Below the pieces are notes generated by a model. That model made no database searches. It had not been told where the DNA came from and was given only the letters and a program-made list of their open reading frames with translations. From contig BSDZ01000030.1 of the NCBI GenBank assembly GCA_030268105.1, forward strand, positions 186,001-250,000: a stretch of 64,000 nt of DNA. The letters run 5' to 3'. Within the stretch, counting starts at the first letter, position 1. Each line of letters begins with the position of its first letter. The position numbers and the translations under genes are program-made. Of the stretch, positions 22,151-32,912 are shown piece after piece. Source of the DNA: Volvox africanus. Lineage: Eukaryota; Chlorophyta; Chlorophyceae; Chlamydomonadales; Volvocaceae.

Positions 22151-23675
22151 CTGCGGGTTGGTGGCAATAAAGTATTTCGTACACGACAAAAATAAACGCA
22201 GGAAAAAAACTTATTCTTTTACTAGTTAAAGTAAAATACAAATCTTATGCATACTTACTACTTAAAAGCGAAGAGTAGTGCTTCCGTACTCCGTCCAGGG
22301 TTGTGCGGCTGCCAATCAATCCCATGTAAGCAACAATGTTTCGAAACCCTGCTTTACAACATCCTTTATATGTACATTTAATGCCACCCATTGTACACAG
22401 TCGTCAGGTCGTCCATGTCATACAGTAGCAGTTCTATTGGACAACCTTGCTTGCGCAGGCAGCATACGTATAATTTCTGCAGCATCAACAGCTAATCATA
22501 TATTTGTAAAGAAATAATAATTGCTTCAGTAACGAATGGAGCCGCCTTCTGCTTATGATGGAAAGTCCCGTATGAAACTCTTTACATCCCGAAAACACTT
22601 TTCCCCTGAAAGTCAGGAACATTTTCAGTGTGTCATGCCTGGAAGGGAACCACTAGAAGGCAACATTGCATCGGATGTGCTAGATGGCATCGACCAAGGC
22701 AGCAGCCGCTTGGCTCAAAGCTTGGCTCTTCCTGGTTTTAGTAGCAATGAGAAGTGACTTCATTGTGACGAGGATGTTTAGAATCACCATTGCAACGTTT
22801 GTACTAGAGATGCCCCGTCTATGTGCCCCGTCTTGGGAGCCAGGGCCAGCGGGATGGGATGGAAGGCAAGGGTTCTGGGCAGCCCTCAGTACAGCGCCGT
22901 CATCGGCTTAGGCACGTGCTTGGAGTTTCTGGAGCCATGAAACAATTCTGGTTAGGAATGTGCATGACGTTTTTGATGCAATAACAAAATAATGACCGTG
23001 CTGAAAATTGTAGCGTGAATCCGTTGAACTATTCATTCCCGTGCAGCGATTGAACTATTCTGCATTGCAATATGTCTGTATTGGGGAAGCCTTGGGGTCA
23101 TAGAGTACCTCTCACACATGCTCGTTTTCATGGTCAATTTTCACACATACGCCAAGCTGCTATGATGCTTGCCAGACAAGGCTATCTAATTTTTGGGGCC
23201 TGCTCGATGTGTAACTGTGGCTCTTGGTGACTTTGTTTGGGTCTCCATCTGGAAAGATTGTTGCCTGGCTACTGTGTAAGGTTTGCTGTTTCCAAATTTC
23301 CTCGGTCCTTACCCACACTTGCTAACTCCGGCAGCTTGCTGCTCAATAATTAGAAAGCCTTCCATAATTAGAAAGGTAGCCCTGAACAGCCATGTGTGGC
23401 ACTTCAGAGTTCTATGTTATAAAGTAAGCCACATGTACAGATTCTAAATTCGTATAATGGTAGCGATTTAGCGATGTTAACAAGCGTTCACCAGAGCAAT
23501 CTCTTGTACAACGACTAGTATTCATAGCGCTATCCTAAATTGAAATTAACTTTGAAGATATTTTATGCACAAAGTCTCGAGACTACTGCACAATAAGAGC
23601 AAGTAAGCAAACTAAATAAATCCGGCAAACCCGTGCTCCGAACATTATTATGCGCTATCTACATAAACTTTGAGT

Positions 23676-24040
23676 AAACTGCGTTACAGTGCGTTACGTG
23701 CGTATCGTAACGCACTGTACGCAAGATATACGCAAGCTGTTTGCGTAAAGTTAACGCGTGCGTTAGGTTTGCGATCGCGTGCGTTAGGTTTGCGTTAGGC
23801 TCGCGTTAGAACATACGCAAGCCCCCGATTTTCGAGCACCACGAAACGTAATAAAAATTACAGGGAATCATTATAAATATTGTTTTCATTTAAACGAACT
23901 TGAAAACGACGCACTATAACAGACGTTCTGTCCAGTTTTCTATTTCTTTGCGTTAGGCTCGCGTTAGGCTAACGCAACCGCTAACGCACAAAACGCACAC
24001 ATACGCGCCCTAACGCAGCCTAACGCGAGCCTAACGCACG
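23676..24040. repeat. Right subterminal repeat block of the CACTA element
   Basis: The same GCGTTAG/CTAACGC family as at the left end, in two clusters (about 23676-23825 and 23945-24040). Between them lies a second internal copy of the terminal word CACTATAACA (23910-23919). Confidence 0.82.
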
Positions 24041-24319
24041 AATCTGTTGTTATAGTGGTAGATACCCCAGGATGCTACACAACCCACCGTCTGTTGCAAC
24101 ATACCACGGGACCTATGCGCTATGGTGGGGTAGCGCAACAGCAGCAGCAGCAGCAGGGGCAATCGCTATTTACTCGTAAATAAAAACCTGGAAAATTTCG
24201 TAACAATATGATTACGAGATAATAGTCGTGTGCCTCTTTTTTGTATTTGATACATCGATGCATTAAATTCCATGCAGAGAACGTTGCTTAAACTCCTGTC
24301 TAGAAGAAAACTTCCATTC

Positions 24320-24734
24320 TATCTATAATCAGCCTCATGGGGGCTTGCGACCACAATGTCGCCAGTTCGAATCTGGGTCGGGGCGAAATGGTGTATGGGG
24401 AGTGCAGCTTTGATAGCCCGATTCGGAGATGGGTTCGAATCCGATCCCGGCGATTGAAAGGGTTAAATGCATAGCCCGTGAAGTGCGCATCTGAGGCCCG
24501 TCACTGTGCTGATGGTGCGGGGTGGTTTGACACCCACCTAAATGCCAGTAGATCCGAAGGGGCTGGCACATGGATAGGGGCCGTAGGCAAGGCAAGGAAA
24601 CTCTGCGTAACCGATCTGATTTTTACAGGTGATCTCTAGCGGCCTCAGATGAAGACGCTGAGGTACGCGTGCCCACTCGGTTAAAATCCCGGAGATCCCC
24701 ATAATACACGCCAGCCCGCAAGGGCGGAGTAACC

Positions 24735-24766
<32 letters not shown>

Positions 24767-24767
24767 C
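24320..24767 (+). repeat. SINE-like element with tRNA-type B boxes and ATA tail
   Basis: Two pol III B-box-like motifs lie 64 bases apart: AGTTCGAATCT (24362-24372), flanked by a CCAG/CTGG stem as in a tRNA T-arm, and GGTTCGAATCC (24432-24442). About 300 unrelated bases follow, and the unit ends in an (ATA)n tail at about 24735-24767. This is the layout of a tRNA-derived SINE with a simple-sequence tail. No intact tRNA cloverleaf could be folded by eye. Confidence 0.55.
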
Positions 24768-25112
24768 TCAAACATACACAATTAAACGAAAAATATGTAC
24801 GGAGATATATACGTAACAACTTTCCCAAAAGTACCGCGCCAAAAAAATCCTCTGAAACTCGGTCTACCGTACATACAGATTGCGATTAAATAGCAAAAAT
24901 TCCCGAAACAAAAAACCTGTCTTTCCGAGATCTGGCTTCGCCACCTCGGTCCGCCAAAGTGACAGAACACCGTGACAAAAGGGAGATACCGTGACTGCAA
25001 CCAGGGGTCAGCCTGGCGCATTGGCTATGGAAGCATGGCAGCACTTTAGACCGAAAGTCGCAGGCAGGAGGAAATGGCAGGGTGAAAGCAGGGTGACAAG
25101 GCTCAAATTCTT

Positions 25113-25207
25113 ATGGGTGCGTTATTCTTAACGCACCCATCACAGAAACCAATGGGCAATGCACCTTAAGCTTTTTGAATAAATGTACAGCACCCATGGG
25201 TTTCTGT
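25113..25207. repeat. Perfect 12-bp hairpin inside a wider inverted repeat
   Basis: ATGGGTGCGTTA (25113-25124) and its exact inverse complement (25129-25140) flank a 4-base loop. The next bases, CACAGAAACC (25141-25150), recur inverted at 25198-25207. The structure resembles the end of a foldback or MITE-type element. No coding sequence is associated. Confidence 0.6.
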
Positions 25208-25320
25208 GGCTAGGTCTGATCTTCCTACCCACGCCATTGAATCCGAGTCGTGCGTCCTAGAGCTGCAAATGCACAAACGGTGCTGCTGACCGTGTTGCGA
25301 ATGTGGTCCTGTACTTTGTT

Positions 25321-25640
25321 CTACTCATTCATCGCGAGTTTCCGCCAGCGATCCGGGATGAGATGGGTCGGGGAATCCACATGGCGGAACAGTTGGCGGA
25401 AAGCTCGATATATGGCGTGTCTTGTGGTGCCACAATTGAACCACCCGTCTTTCACAAATGACGTGTTAAGGAGCTGACACAATTGAAGCTTCATGATAAG
25501 GCATGCGATGTTTTTATTGGGAAATGGCCCAAGATTGGCTCGCGCAAGTACCTGCAAGTCACAATGTTCACTAGAGCATCCGCGGCATGACTGCAACTGC
25601 CAATCATATCAATGAAGTAGCAGTTCTCGTTGGAAATTGT
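25321..25640 (-). pseudogene. Degenerate fragment, possible SWIM-motif transposase remnant
   Basis: Minus-strand segments read MIGSCSHAADALVNI (about 25610-25565), then NTSFVKDGWFNCGTTRHAIY and HVDSPTHLIPDRWRKLAMNE to a stop at 25321. The GSCSH-A-AD segment resembles the trace near 9100-9180 (GGSCSHTADVW). Both recall the CxH end of SWIM zinc-binding motifs found in some transposases and YqaJ-type proteins. This is a weak inference from one short motif. Confidence 0.25.
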
Positions 25641-25699
25641 AACTTGGATGGGGAAACCTTTACTAGATGGAACGGGACGTGAGTTCAAGTATCAGATGT

Positions 25700-26358
25700 C
25701 GGGGTCGCACTGGGATGGTCATACTTTGCCGCATTGGCTTAGATGAGTAGTATTAAAGAATTGTGCTAATTGCGTAACATGCGTTTATCGTGTATGGATG
25801 CTGTCGTGGATTGTACCGGCGTACACACGGCGTACCTGGCGGACCGTACGCCGGTTCCGATGGATCACATGTTCTGAACTCATGACTTATGGATAGAGGA
25901 TGGTCTTGAGATTTCGAGGCCAATAACACAAGATTTAAATTCCACCCCTGGGAGAGGGACATCGTCCCTGGGCAAAGGGCTCGATTGTAACTGACCGACG
26001 TGCCGCAAACCTTCGTGTATAAAGCTTAATATTAATTATGCGCAGTAATAAATATAGCATTAAGCGTTTTAATTGATGTTGGACGACTTCTGTCGGGATT
26101 CGAGAGCTGCCCAATTCACGACGTCGGCAGGCAACGAACTTTGCACCCTTTAACAGACTTCTGTATATACACTCTGCTGTAGTACCTTTTCGTCTTCATT
26201 GTTAATATTAAAGTCTGACGCCATAAGTAAATCTTTGCAATTTCTACTTCCGGATATCTGGAAGCATAGGATCTCGACCCACAAGTTTTATGAAAATGAA
26301 TGTAACATCGATTCAGAAATTTTGCACAGCTAGGAAAACACCTTTAAGAATTTCCGCC
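25700..26358. other. Intergenic region upstream of the D27-like gene
   Basis: AT-rich and without supported genes. It must hold the promoter of the D27-like gene and perhaps an upstream exon coding for more of its transit peptide. Confidence 0.4.
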
Positions 26359-28853
26359 ATGCAGAGAAGGAAGGTTGTGATGGCTCGTGCTGCAGACGCA
26401 TCTGGGACCGCTGCATCGGTAAAAAAGGTCAGATAAAAGGTTGTTTAAATGTATTTGACCTGGAGCTTGAATTTGCGTTGACTGTGAGGCATCGCAGGAC
26501 CCATTTGCGGAAAAGACCACATACAACGATAACCCCTTGGACAAGCTTTTTATCAAGCTTTACTCTAAGAAGATGGCTGATCAGTTGCAAGGTAAGCTTC
26601 TTTACAGTTGTTCAGATTCGAACTCGGGATGCAGTGACCACGGGTTTTTCAGCGCCGAAATCGGCGTTTTCTGGATGTTGTATTGATAGGCCTCATGCTT
26701 ATCAGCTGTGTTATTTAAATATTGCACGCAACACGTCTTAACAGCGCGCAGACCTTCAGAATTCTTCGCGGTTCGGTTCGTAACCGCGACACCCAGCCAC
26801 CACTTGAAGCTCTCGCACCCCCTGAATCCCACGTCAAATTTCTCGCTGACCCTCTTCGAGAACGTGCACGTCGCTCTCCATGCACTATCACCATCACGAT
26901 CACCATTACCAACAGGGTCGTCACCACCTGAACCCACGGCACTAAACACCAGAGCAGACAATTGCCGCCATGTAAATGCCATTAAACCCTCCTGCGTGAC
27001 CCACATCATACAGGGGTCACAGTGCCGGATAAGCCGACGTATGATGATTTCGTGCGGATCTCCAGTGAGATCATGAAGGGCCGTAACAGTGTGCAGCAGC
27101 GTGCTGTGGTTCGGGACGTGCTGATGTCGCTACTGCCGTCGGAAGCACCCCCAACCTTCAGGTGGGTGGGTGACTTGGGAAAGACAGCGTAGGCCCGTGG
27201 GATAATGCAGAGGTTACCAGGTCAGGTCGGGAGTTGGTCGTGTGGTGTGGTGGCGGCCTACAAGGGCAGAAAGACCCAAGCTTTCTCACCGCATGACCCC
27301 CGACATTCCAGGGCACATACAACCCCTGCATGCAGTCTGTCCAAAATCCGAATGCGGTAGGTGTGCCGCAGCGGAACGGGCCGCCGGCAGAGGCACATGG
27401 GGCCATCCTTCCGTGTTCGCTGCCCCCGTCCAGACCCGTATCAACCCCCCTCTCAGGTCTCGCGTATTCGTCTTCCCCCCTCATCCTAACGCGGGCCCCA
27501 CGTTTAACCTCGTCCTTCCTTTTAGCTCATGCGTGCTGCTCTTTTTACCCAGCATTCTATCCCTGGCTTTGATTAAAAAATAGGTCTTGCTGCCGCCTCC
27601 TCGCCCCATTCCTTCCCCCCGAACGCCCCATTCCCTGGCCACTGTAGGAAGCTGTTTCCGCCCACACAGTTCTCAGCGGAGTTCAACGCGCTCATCGCGT
27701 CATTGGGCTTCTACTGGCTGGTGGGGGAGAGCGAGGTCAAGGTGGAAGATGTCGTGGTGAGAGGGGGCGTCAGGTTTCATTGCACGTTTCGTTTGGGGCG
27801 CGTTCGGCATGGCCTCATAGTGTAGGGGCGGTGGGTGAGGCGACCACATGGTTTCGCGACGTGGCCTACCAGCGGACTTCTCGTGGAGTTCTCGCGCCTT
27901 TCCGCCTCGGCAGGTCGCGAACCCACAGGTCGATCACCTGTACTCCCAGGACCTCCATCTTCGCATTTGCGCCTTCCATGCTTGACACCCTTGACCTTGC
28001 GTTCCTGTCCCTTCTCGCCTTCTTCGACCCCACACTGACACAAGCTTTTACTCTCTCGCGTCTCTCTAACTCCCCCCCCCTTCTCTAACTCCCCCGGGCC
28101 CCCTCCCTCTCTCTCAACCCCTCAATCTCTCTCTCTTTCCCTTGTGTCTCTATCTTTGACCTTTCTTGTTCTCCCAGACGTTCACGGTGTATCCCGTTCC
28201 CAGCCATATTCCCCGTCCTTTGCTCACCAACCCCAACTCGCCCCACGCCACCAAGGTGGGCCCCAACGGGGAGGTCCGGCGGCAGCGGTCCGTGGTGCAG
28301 ATCAAGAAGTGCCGCTACTTGGAGAGCAGCGGCTGCGTGGGGATGTGCGTCAACATGTGCAAGGTGAGGGCGAGAGGGGTGGGTGCGCTTCAAACGTGAG
28401 CCGCAGAGTGACGATAGTCCAGTGAAAGGAGGGGGAGGAAAGGGCAGGGAAGAGACTGACGTGGAGCGCCGGTATTAGTTGGATGGAATGCCGGCGCACA
28501 GGGCTCTGAGAGCTTCGGCAGGGTCATTGCACTCAAACTCCTGTTGCATCCCGTTGGGTCCGTTGTTTCCCACACCTTGCCACCCTTCCCTACCTGTCTT
28601 TCCCGCTCTCCAGATCCCCACCCAGACTTTCTTCACGGATGAGTTCGGGCTGCCGCTGACCATGAATCCCAACTTCGAGGACCTCTCCTGCTCCATGATC
28701 TTCGGCCAGGCTCCCCCGCCAATGAACGAGGATCCAGCTTACAACCAGCCCTGCTTCGCCGTGCAGTGCAGCATCGCCAGCCGGGCGGAGGGTGCGGCGC
28801 TGCCGCCCTGCCCCAAGGTGGACACCGAGCGGGGCAAGGCGCAGAGCGCATGA
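26359..28853 (+). CDS. D27-like beta-carotene isomerase (DUF4033), plastid
   Basis: Six exons with agreeing phases: 26359-26418, 26498-26591, 27014-27161, 27648-27756, 28178-28363 and 28614-28853, giving 278 residues. Key blocks are NDNPLDKLFIKLYSKKMA (family N-terminal signature), PTYDDFVRISSEIMKGRN, FNALIASLGFYWLVGESEV, the cysteine-rich KKCRYLESSGCVGMCVNMCK, and TFFTDEFGLPLTMNPNFEDL followed by SCSMIFGQAPPP and QPCF. These are the hallmarks of DWARF27, an iron-dependent plastid enzyme that converts all-trans to 9-cis beta-carotene at the start of strigolactone synthesis in land plants. The substrate and role in algae are uncertain. The modelled start MQRRKVVMARAAD looks like the end of a transit peptide and could be preceded by another exon (an AG lies at 26362-26363). 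Confidence 0.9.
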
Positions 28854-29298
28854 AACATGGGTTAAAAAGTAGAACGCGGAGGATCACTCAGAGACGTTGG
28901 AACAGAGAGGATAAACGGATGGGGGCCCATGTTGCGACCCCCGCGCGCGGCCCGGAGCATAAGAGCCCCACCGTAACACATCACACTTTCACATCCCATC
29001 CTGTCACCTATTTACAGAAGTGTAGAGGGGTAGAGAAATAGGAAAGCAACGGACCCGGTCGCAGGTATCGATGCGGCGCTGAGCACTTGCCAATGGTACA
29101 TGCATGTGCTGGCTGAGTGGGTGGGCGCGGGTTACTCTCTTCTTACCCTAAAAGCGTGCGAGAGGGACACACCCACGTGGTTTGGATTGATTTCTTTGGC
29201 AGATTTTTGATGTGCACCCAGCGGTGAGCAGATCCAATTCACAATTATGATGAGTGCTTCTTGATCAGTACCTGTTGTGTATCTACCTGTATCTGGTA

Positions 29299-29303
29299 TG
29301 TAA
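29299..29303 (+). terminator. Poly(A) signal TGTAA of the D27-like gene
   Basis: TGTAA about 446 bases after the stop codon, just before a GGT-repeat tract at about 29319-29345. It is the first clear signal noticed downstream. Confidence 0.55.
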
Positions 29304-31412
29304 CTGAGCTTGAGTGGTGGTGTTAGTGGTGGTGGTGGTGGTGGTGCTAGTAGAGGAGAGGTGGTTTTAGGTCAGCGTGATCTAGCTGAGGAAGAAAATA
29401 AGTTTGGTTTCGGAGCTCTAAGTCAGCTTCTGATGACAATAAGTATGCCACTTTTATGCCGACATGATTGATGGATGCTGATGATCCATGTCGTCGAGGA
29501 CATTCTGTGAGAGAGGAGGAGACTGAGCGTCCCCGTTCCTTGCGTGCTTGGCGTTGTGTGACGTCGATTAAGGAACTGATTATGAAGGAGACCGGTTGTC
29601 GCTCGTACGTTGGCTTGATCGATTGGGGGGGGTGACGAAACCCCACGGTCGGTGCGGAGGAGAATGGCAAGTGCAGCGCGATATAGAGCGAAGAGAGCGG
29701 GCGACGTGCGCACATACAAACACAGCCGAACGCAAAAACACAAAAACACGCACTTAACAGGTGCCAACTGGCGAGGGAGGAGGTGTTGTCTGGAAATGTG
29801 AGCATCAATAAGGGCCTGTAATGTGTTCTGGACCAGCGTGGGGTGGGTCCGGTTCGTTGTGTCTGGGAAGCTTGACACCTGGCCACAACGCATGGGGCTA
29901 AAGAGTATCTTGACCGCGGCGTCTTGGGTATAAAGTGATGTGAGATGGGTTCGATTGCGGGTGCACGTTTGGAATGCACCAGAGGGCTAGAGGGAGCGCA
30001 TGTAAATGGACCTGAGGAGTCGCAGACGAGGCCTTCAGGAAACATGGTGAGGCGGCGGGGATGCTTTCCTGACTCGCAACTGGCCACAGCTCACACCGTA
30101 CAGCAACACAAGTATCATTCAGACTCCATCTAGATTAAACTTGGTGCAAATTAGAGCGTGCCCATGGACCCCTAGAATGGCCCTTCAGGCCTTGGCATTA
30201 GGTGGAAGAGAGTGGAAGTCAGTGGAACGGTCCATCTTTCTGCCCTCAGTTGAACCAACGGGTTAAAAGGCGTTTGGATAGGATATATATATTCACTCAA
30301 GAATGCTGTGTTTGCGTTAGAGAGCATCAGGGTTGCACGCAGTTGCAAGGTGATGCAGAGTTAAAAGGCCTCTGCGCGAGCATGTGGCATGCCGTCCAGG
30401 CGATCGAAAGATAGCATCATATAATATTTTCATCACTTAACCAGATGATCTAAAGATGAAAAATGTCGCGTAGGTGGTGCTTCGCCCTCTCCAACCTCAT
30501 GTGTGCTGTCAACAAAAGCTGTGGCCTAAGAAATTCGGAACAAGTTCCAAGATTGTGGAAGTTTGAGCTCTGAGCACACAGACAAATGTTAAGGTTGTTG
30601 CATGTTAGAGGGCTCTGACTAAGATTGCGACCAACGCCATGTTACTTTGTTTGCTGACCGTAGCTGTTTTACTTATTCAATAAAATAATTGTTGATGTTT
30701 AGATTTGTTCATGAATCTATTCAGGGAAGGGCCTAGCAACTTCCGGTGTATGGCGTACGGGACACTTTTTATACCCCAGTTTTGCAGAAGTTTCCATATA
30801 AATAGACGTAAATAGAATGAGTAAGTAAGCTTGATTCTCGGTAACTCTACGGTTACGCAAAAAATTATGACATCCAATCTGTTGGAGTCTGACAAAGCAA
30901 ATGGCCTCAAATAGCTTCAACGACAGAAAGGACACAAATATAGACGCTGTATTATGCGGAGGACAGTTAGAAGCTTTTAATTTATTGCTGTGACGCGATT
31001 ATAGCTCAGTGGTTCCTATCGCTTGGAGTCTGCTGACACGCCTTGTACTTCTGCCTCCGCGCTCGCAAGCCTTCAGCCACCTTAGCTACTAATTGAAGTA
31101 TTTTAACATGTACGAATTCTAATACCAGCCCCAAACAGAGAGATTCGTGTGAGGTGCGACTTCTTATAAAATGGGCAACGGTTGCAGCCATTTCATCGAT
31201 TTCTGGGCCCACATGGCAACTGAGGTAGGAAACACAGTGCGAATCATTCAATAGAGTAGAATCTATGGATAATACCGGGTTGTCACATATGTGTGTTTAT
31301 TTCGATTGTCGACGGGAAGCATGGCAGCAGGTCTGCTTTACCAGCACTGCGTCAATAGATACCAAGGCCTTACACACACCACGACACAAACTTAAGTGCA
31401 GAGCACGAGGAA
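29304..31412. other. Intergenic region, no gene supported
   Basis: Contains a GGT microsatellite (29319-29345) and about 2 kb of mixed sequence with several medium open frames on both strands. None shows conserved motifs or paired splice sites. TAGCTCAGTGGTT at about 31002-31014 resembles a tRNA A box but has no B box after it. The promoter of the second hemoglobin gene should lie at the right end. Confidence 0.45.
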
Positions 31413-32836
31413 ATGCATATTGTAGTGCACGGCCGCCGTCCGGCCGTTGACTGGAAGGCTGTCCTGCTCGCGCGCCTTCATCGCTCACAGGCGGATATCC
31501 AGAAAGCCGCACGCAGCATCGAGACATGGCAAAAGGCTCAAGATGCTAACCGCGGCGGGGGTGGAGGTTTACAGGTGCGTTTCCTGCCTTCTTGGCCAAC
31601 CCGATGAGAATCAAACCCTGACTCCAACCCTGAAGCATCCCAACATCTTCTGGACATGCCCTTCAGCCCGGCATTTATACCTGTGTGGGATCGGATATAA
31701 GTGTGCAGGCGTTTATGTAGTTTTACATTATCGTAAGTCGTCACATGAAACACACCTTTGATTCAAAATTTTGTTTAACCAACCACCAGTCATTTAGTAA
31801 TTAAGCACCTTTAAACTACCGATACTGGGCGGTGGTCAGTGTTGTGCCATGCTCTAAGAAAACCCTAAGAAAAAACACGCTAACGTCGGGATTAGACATC
31901 CTTAACATTATCATCATGATATTCCAGTCGGTGGTACCAGTCACCGGCGCACGCAGCCGCATCCCCGGGGCCCCCGCCTCTTAGGCAGTGCAAACAGCGC
32001 CGGGGCCCCGTCACCCAACCCCACCAACCTTACCCGGGAAAGAACATCATCGCCCCTCTCTCATTTTCTGAATGACGCCTGTAATAAAATGAGCCAGACC
32101 ACTCATTGATACTTAAATTTTCCCCCTCCCAGCAACACACGGGGGCAGTTTCATACCGTCTGGGCGGCCAAGACGTCGTCAAGCGAGTGATTGAGGGCTT
32201 TTATAAACGTCTCTACGCGAACGAACGGGTGAGTCTGAGCGTGAGCGTGAGAGTGCATCTGGCCGTTGACACGGAGTTGGCTTACTGACAGGCTTGGATT
32301 GGCTGTACGACAGATTTGGCGGTCTGTTGGGCGATGTTCCGATAGAGCAACAACATGCGCATTGCGGCACGGGGCGGTCGGACCTGATGGGTGGCTCGGG
32401 GTTATGCGCCCAGTTGCGCCAGTCATGCAGTTATAGGACATTGATGGACAAGTGTGTCTCTTGATGGAAAGGCAGGTCGGGTAATAAAGTTGGCGGAGGG
32501 GCAGGTGGTCAGAAGGACACCTTTTTTGTCGTCTTCTTGTCCATGATGATTCTGCATGCCTTATCTTGCGATGTGCTATACATGCCGTACACCTGCTGTA
32601 CATGTACCGTACGTCACCAGCTGCGGGTATTCCTCCATGACCAAGATGTCATCACTCTGAAAGCAAAGCAGGTGGGTGGGTGTGTCTCAGGTCCCTTGTC
32701 GAGGTAAATCATAAATCCTGTGGTGCGGACCTCTGCCAGCAAGGTGACCCCGGGCGGTTCACCCTCCTCACCCTCCTCACCCTCCTGCGCCAACACACGC
32801 AGGAATCCACGGCCGGTGCATGTTTCTGTCATTCCC

Positions 32837-32912
<76 letters not shown>

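Larger units (their letters stand above)
19761..24057. mobile_element. CACTA (EnSpm-type) DNA transposon, complete ends
   Basis: The element is 4297 bases long. It starts CACTATAACAA and ends with its inverse complement (TTGTTATAGTG). The 26-bp terminal inverted repeats (19761-19786 and 24032-24057) match at 23 of 26 positions. It is flanked by the direct 3-bp repeat GTA (19758-19760 and 24058-24060), the target-site size expected for the CACTA superfamily. Both ends carry several hundred bases of dense GCGTTAG/CTAACGC subterminal repeats, as CACTA elements typically do. The interior is AT-rich and encodes at least one spliced minus-strand gene. No transposase with DDE motifs was recognised, so it may be non-autonomous. 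Confidence 0.88.
14390..24183 (+). mobile_element. Decayed retroelement with reverse transcriptase, split by nested insertions
   Basis: From about 14.4 kb the base composition becomes clearly more AT-rich, introns disappear, and a chain of plus-strand frames follows: an ORF1-like region, then fingers, palm and C-terminal parts of a reverse transcriptase. The frames are interrupted by stops and shifts, so the copy is dead. Two later insertions interrupt it: a hairpin-rich block of roughly 0.85 kb (about 18.4-19.2 kb) and a complete CACTA transposon at 19761-24057. The reverse transcriptase resembles the family in many animals and algae whose proteins carry GIPMGTxxAPLLADLFL, RYIDDLxxxN and FLDLxI-type blocks. 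I cannot assign it safely to LINE, Penelope-like or DIRS groups. The outer ends and any target duplication were not resolved. Confidence 0.7.

Noticed and set aside
29347..30087. 246-codon minus-strand open frame
   Set aside because: Composition is mixed, there are no recognisable motifs, and it overlaps the 3' flank of the D27-like gene. It could not be supported as a gene.
30990..31060. Possible tRNA gene beginning near ATTATAGCTCAGTGGTT
   Set aside because: Good A-box match, but no B box or T-arm follows within tRNA distance and no cloverleaf can be drawn.
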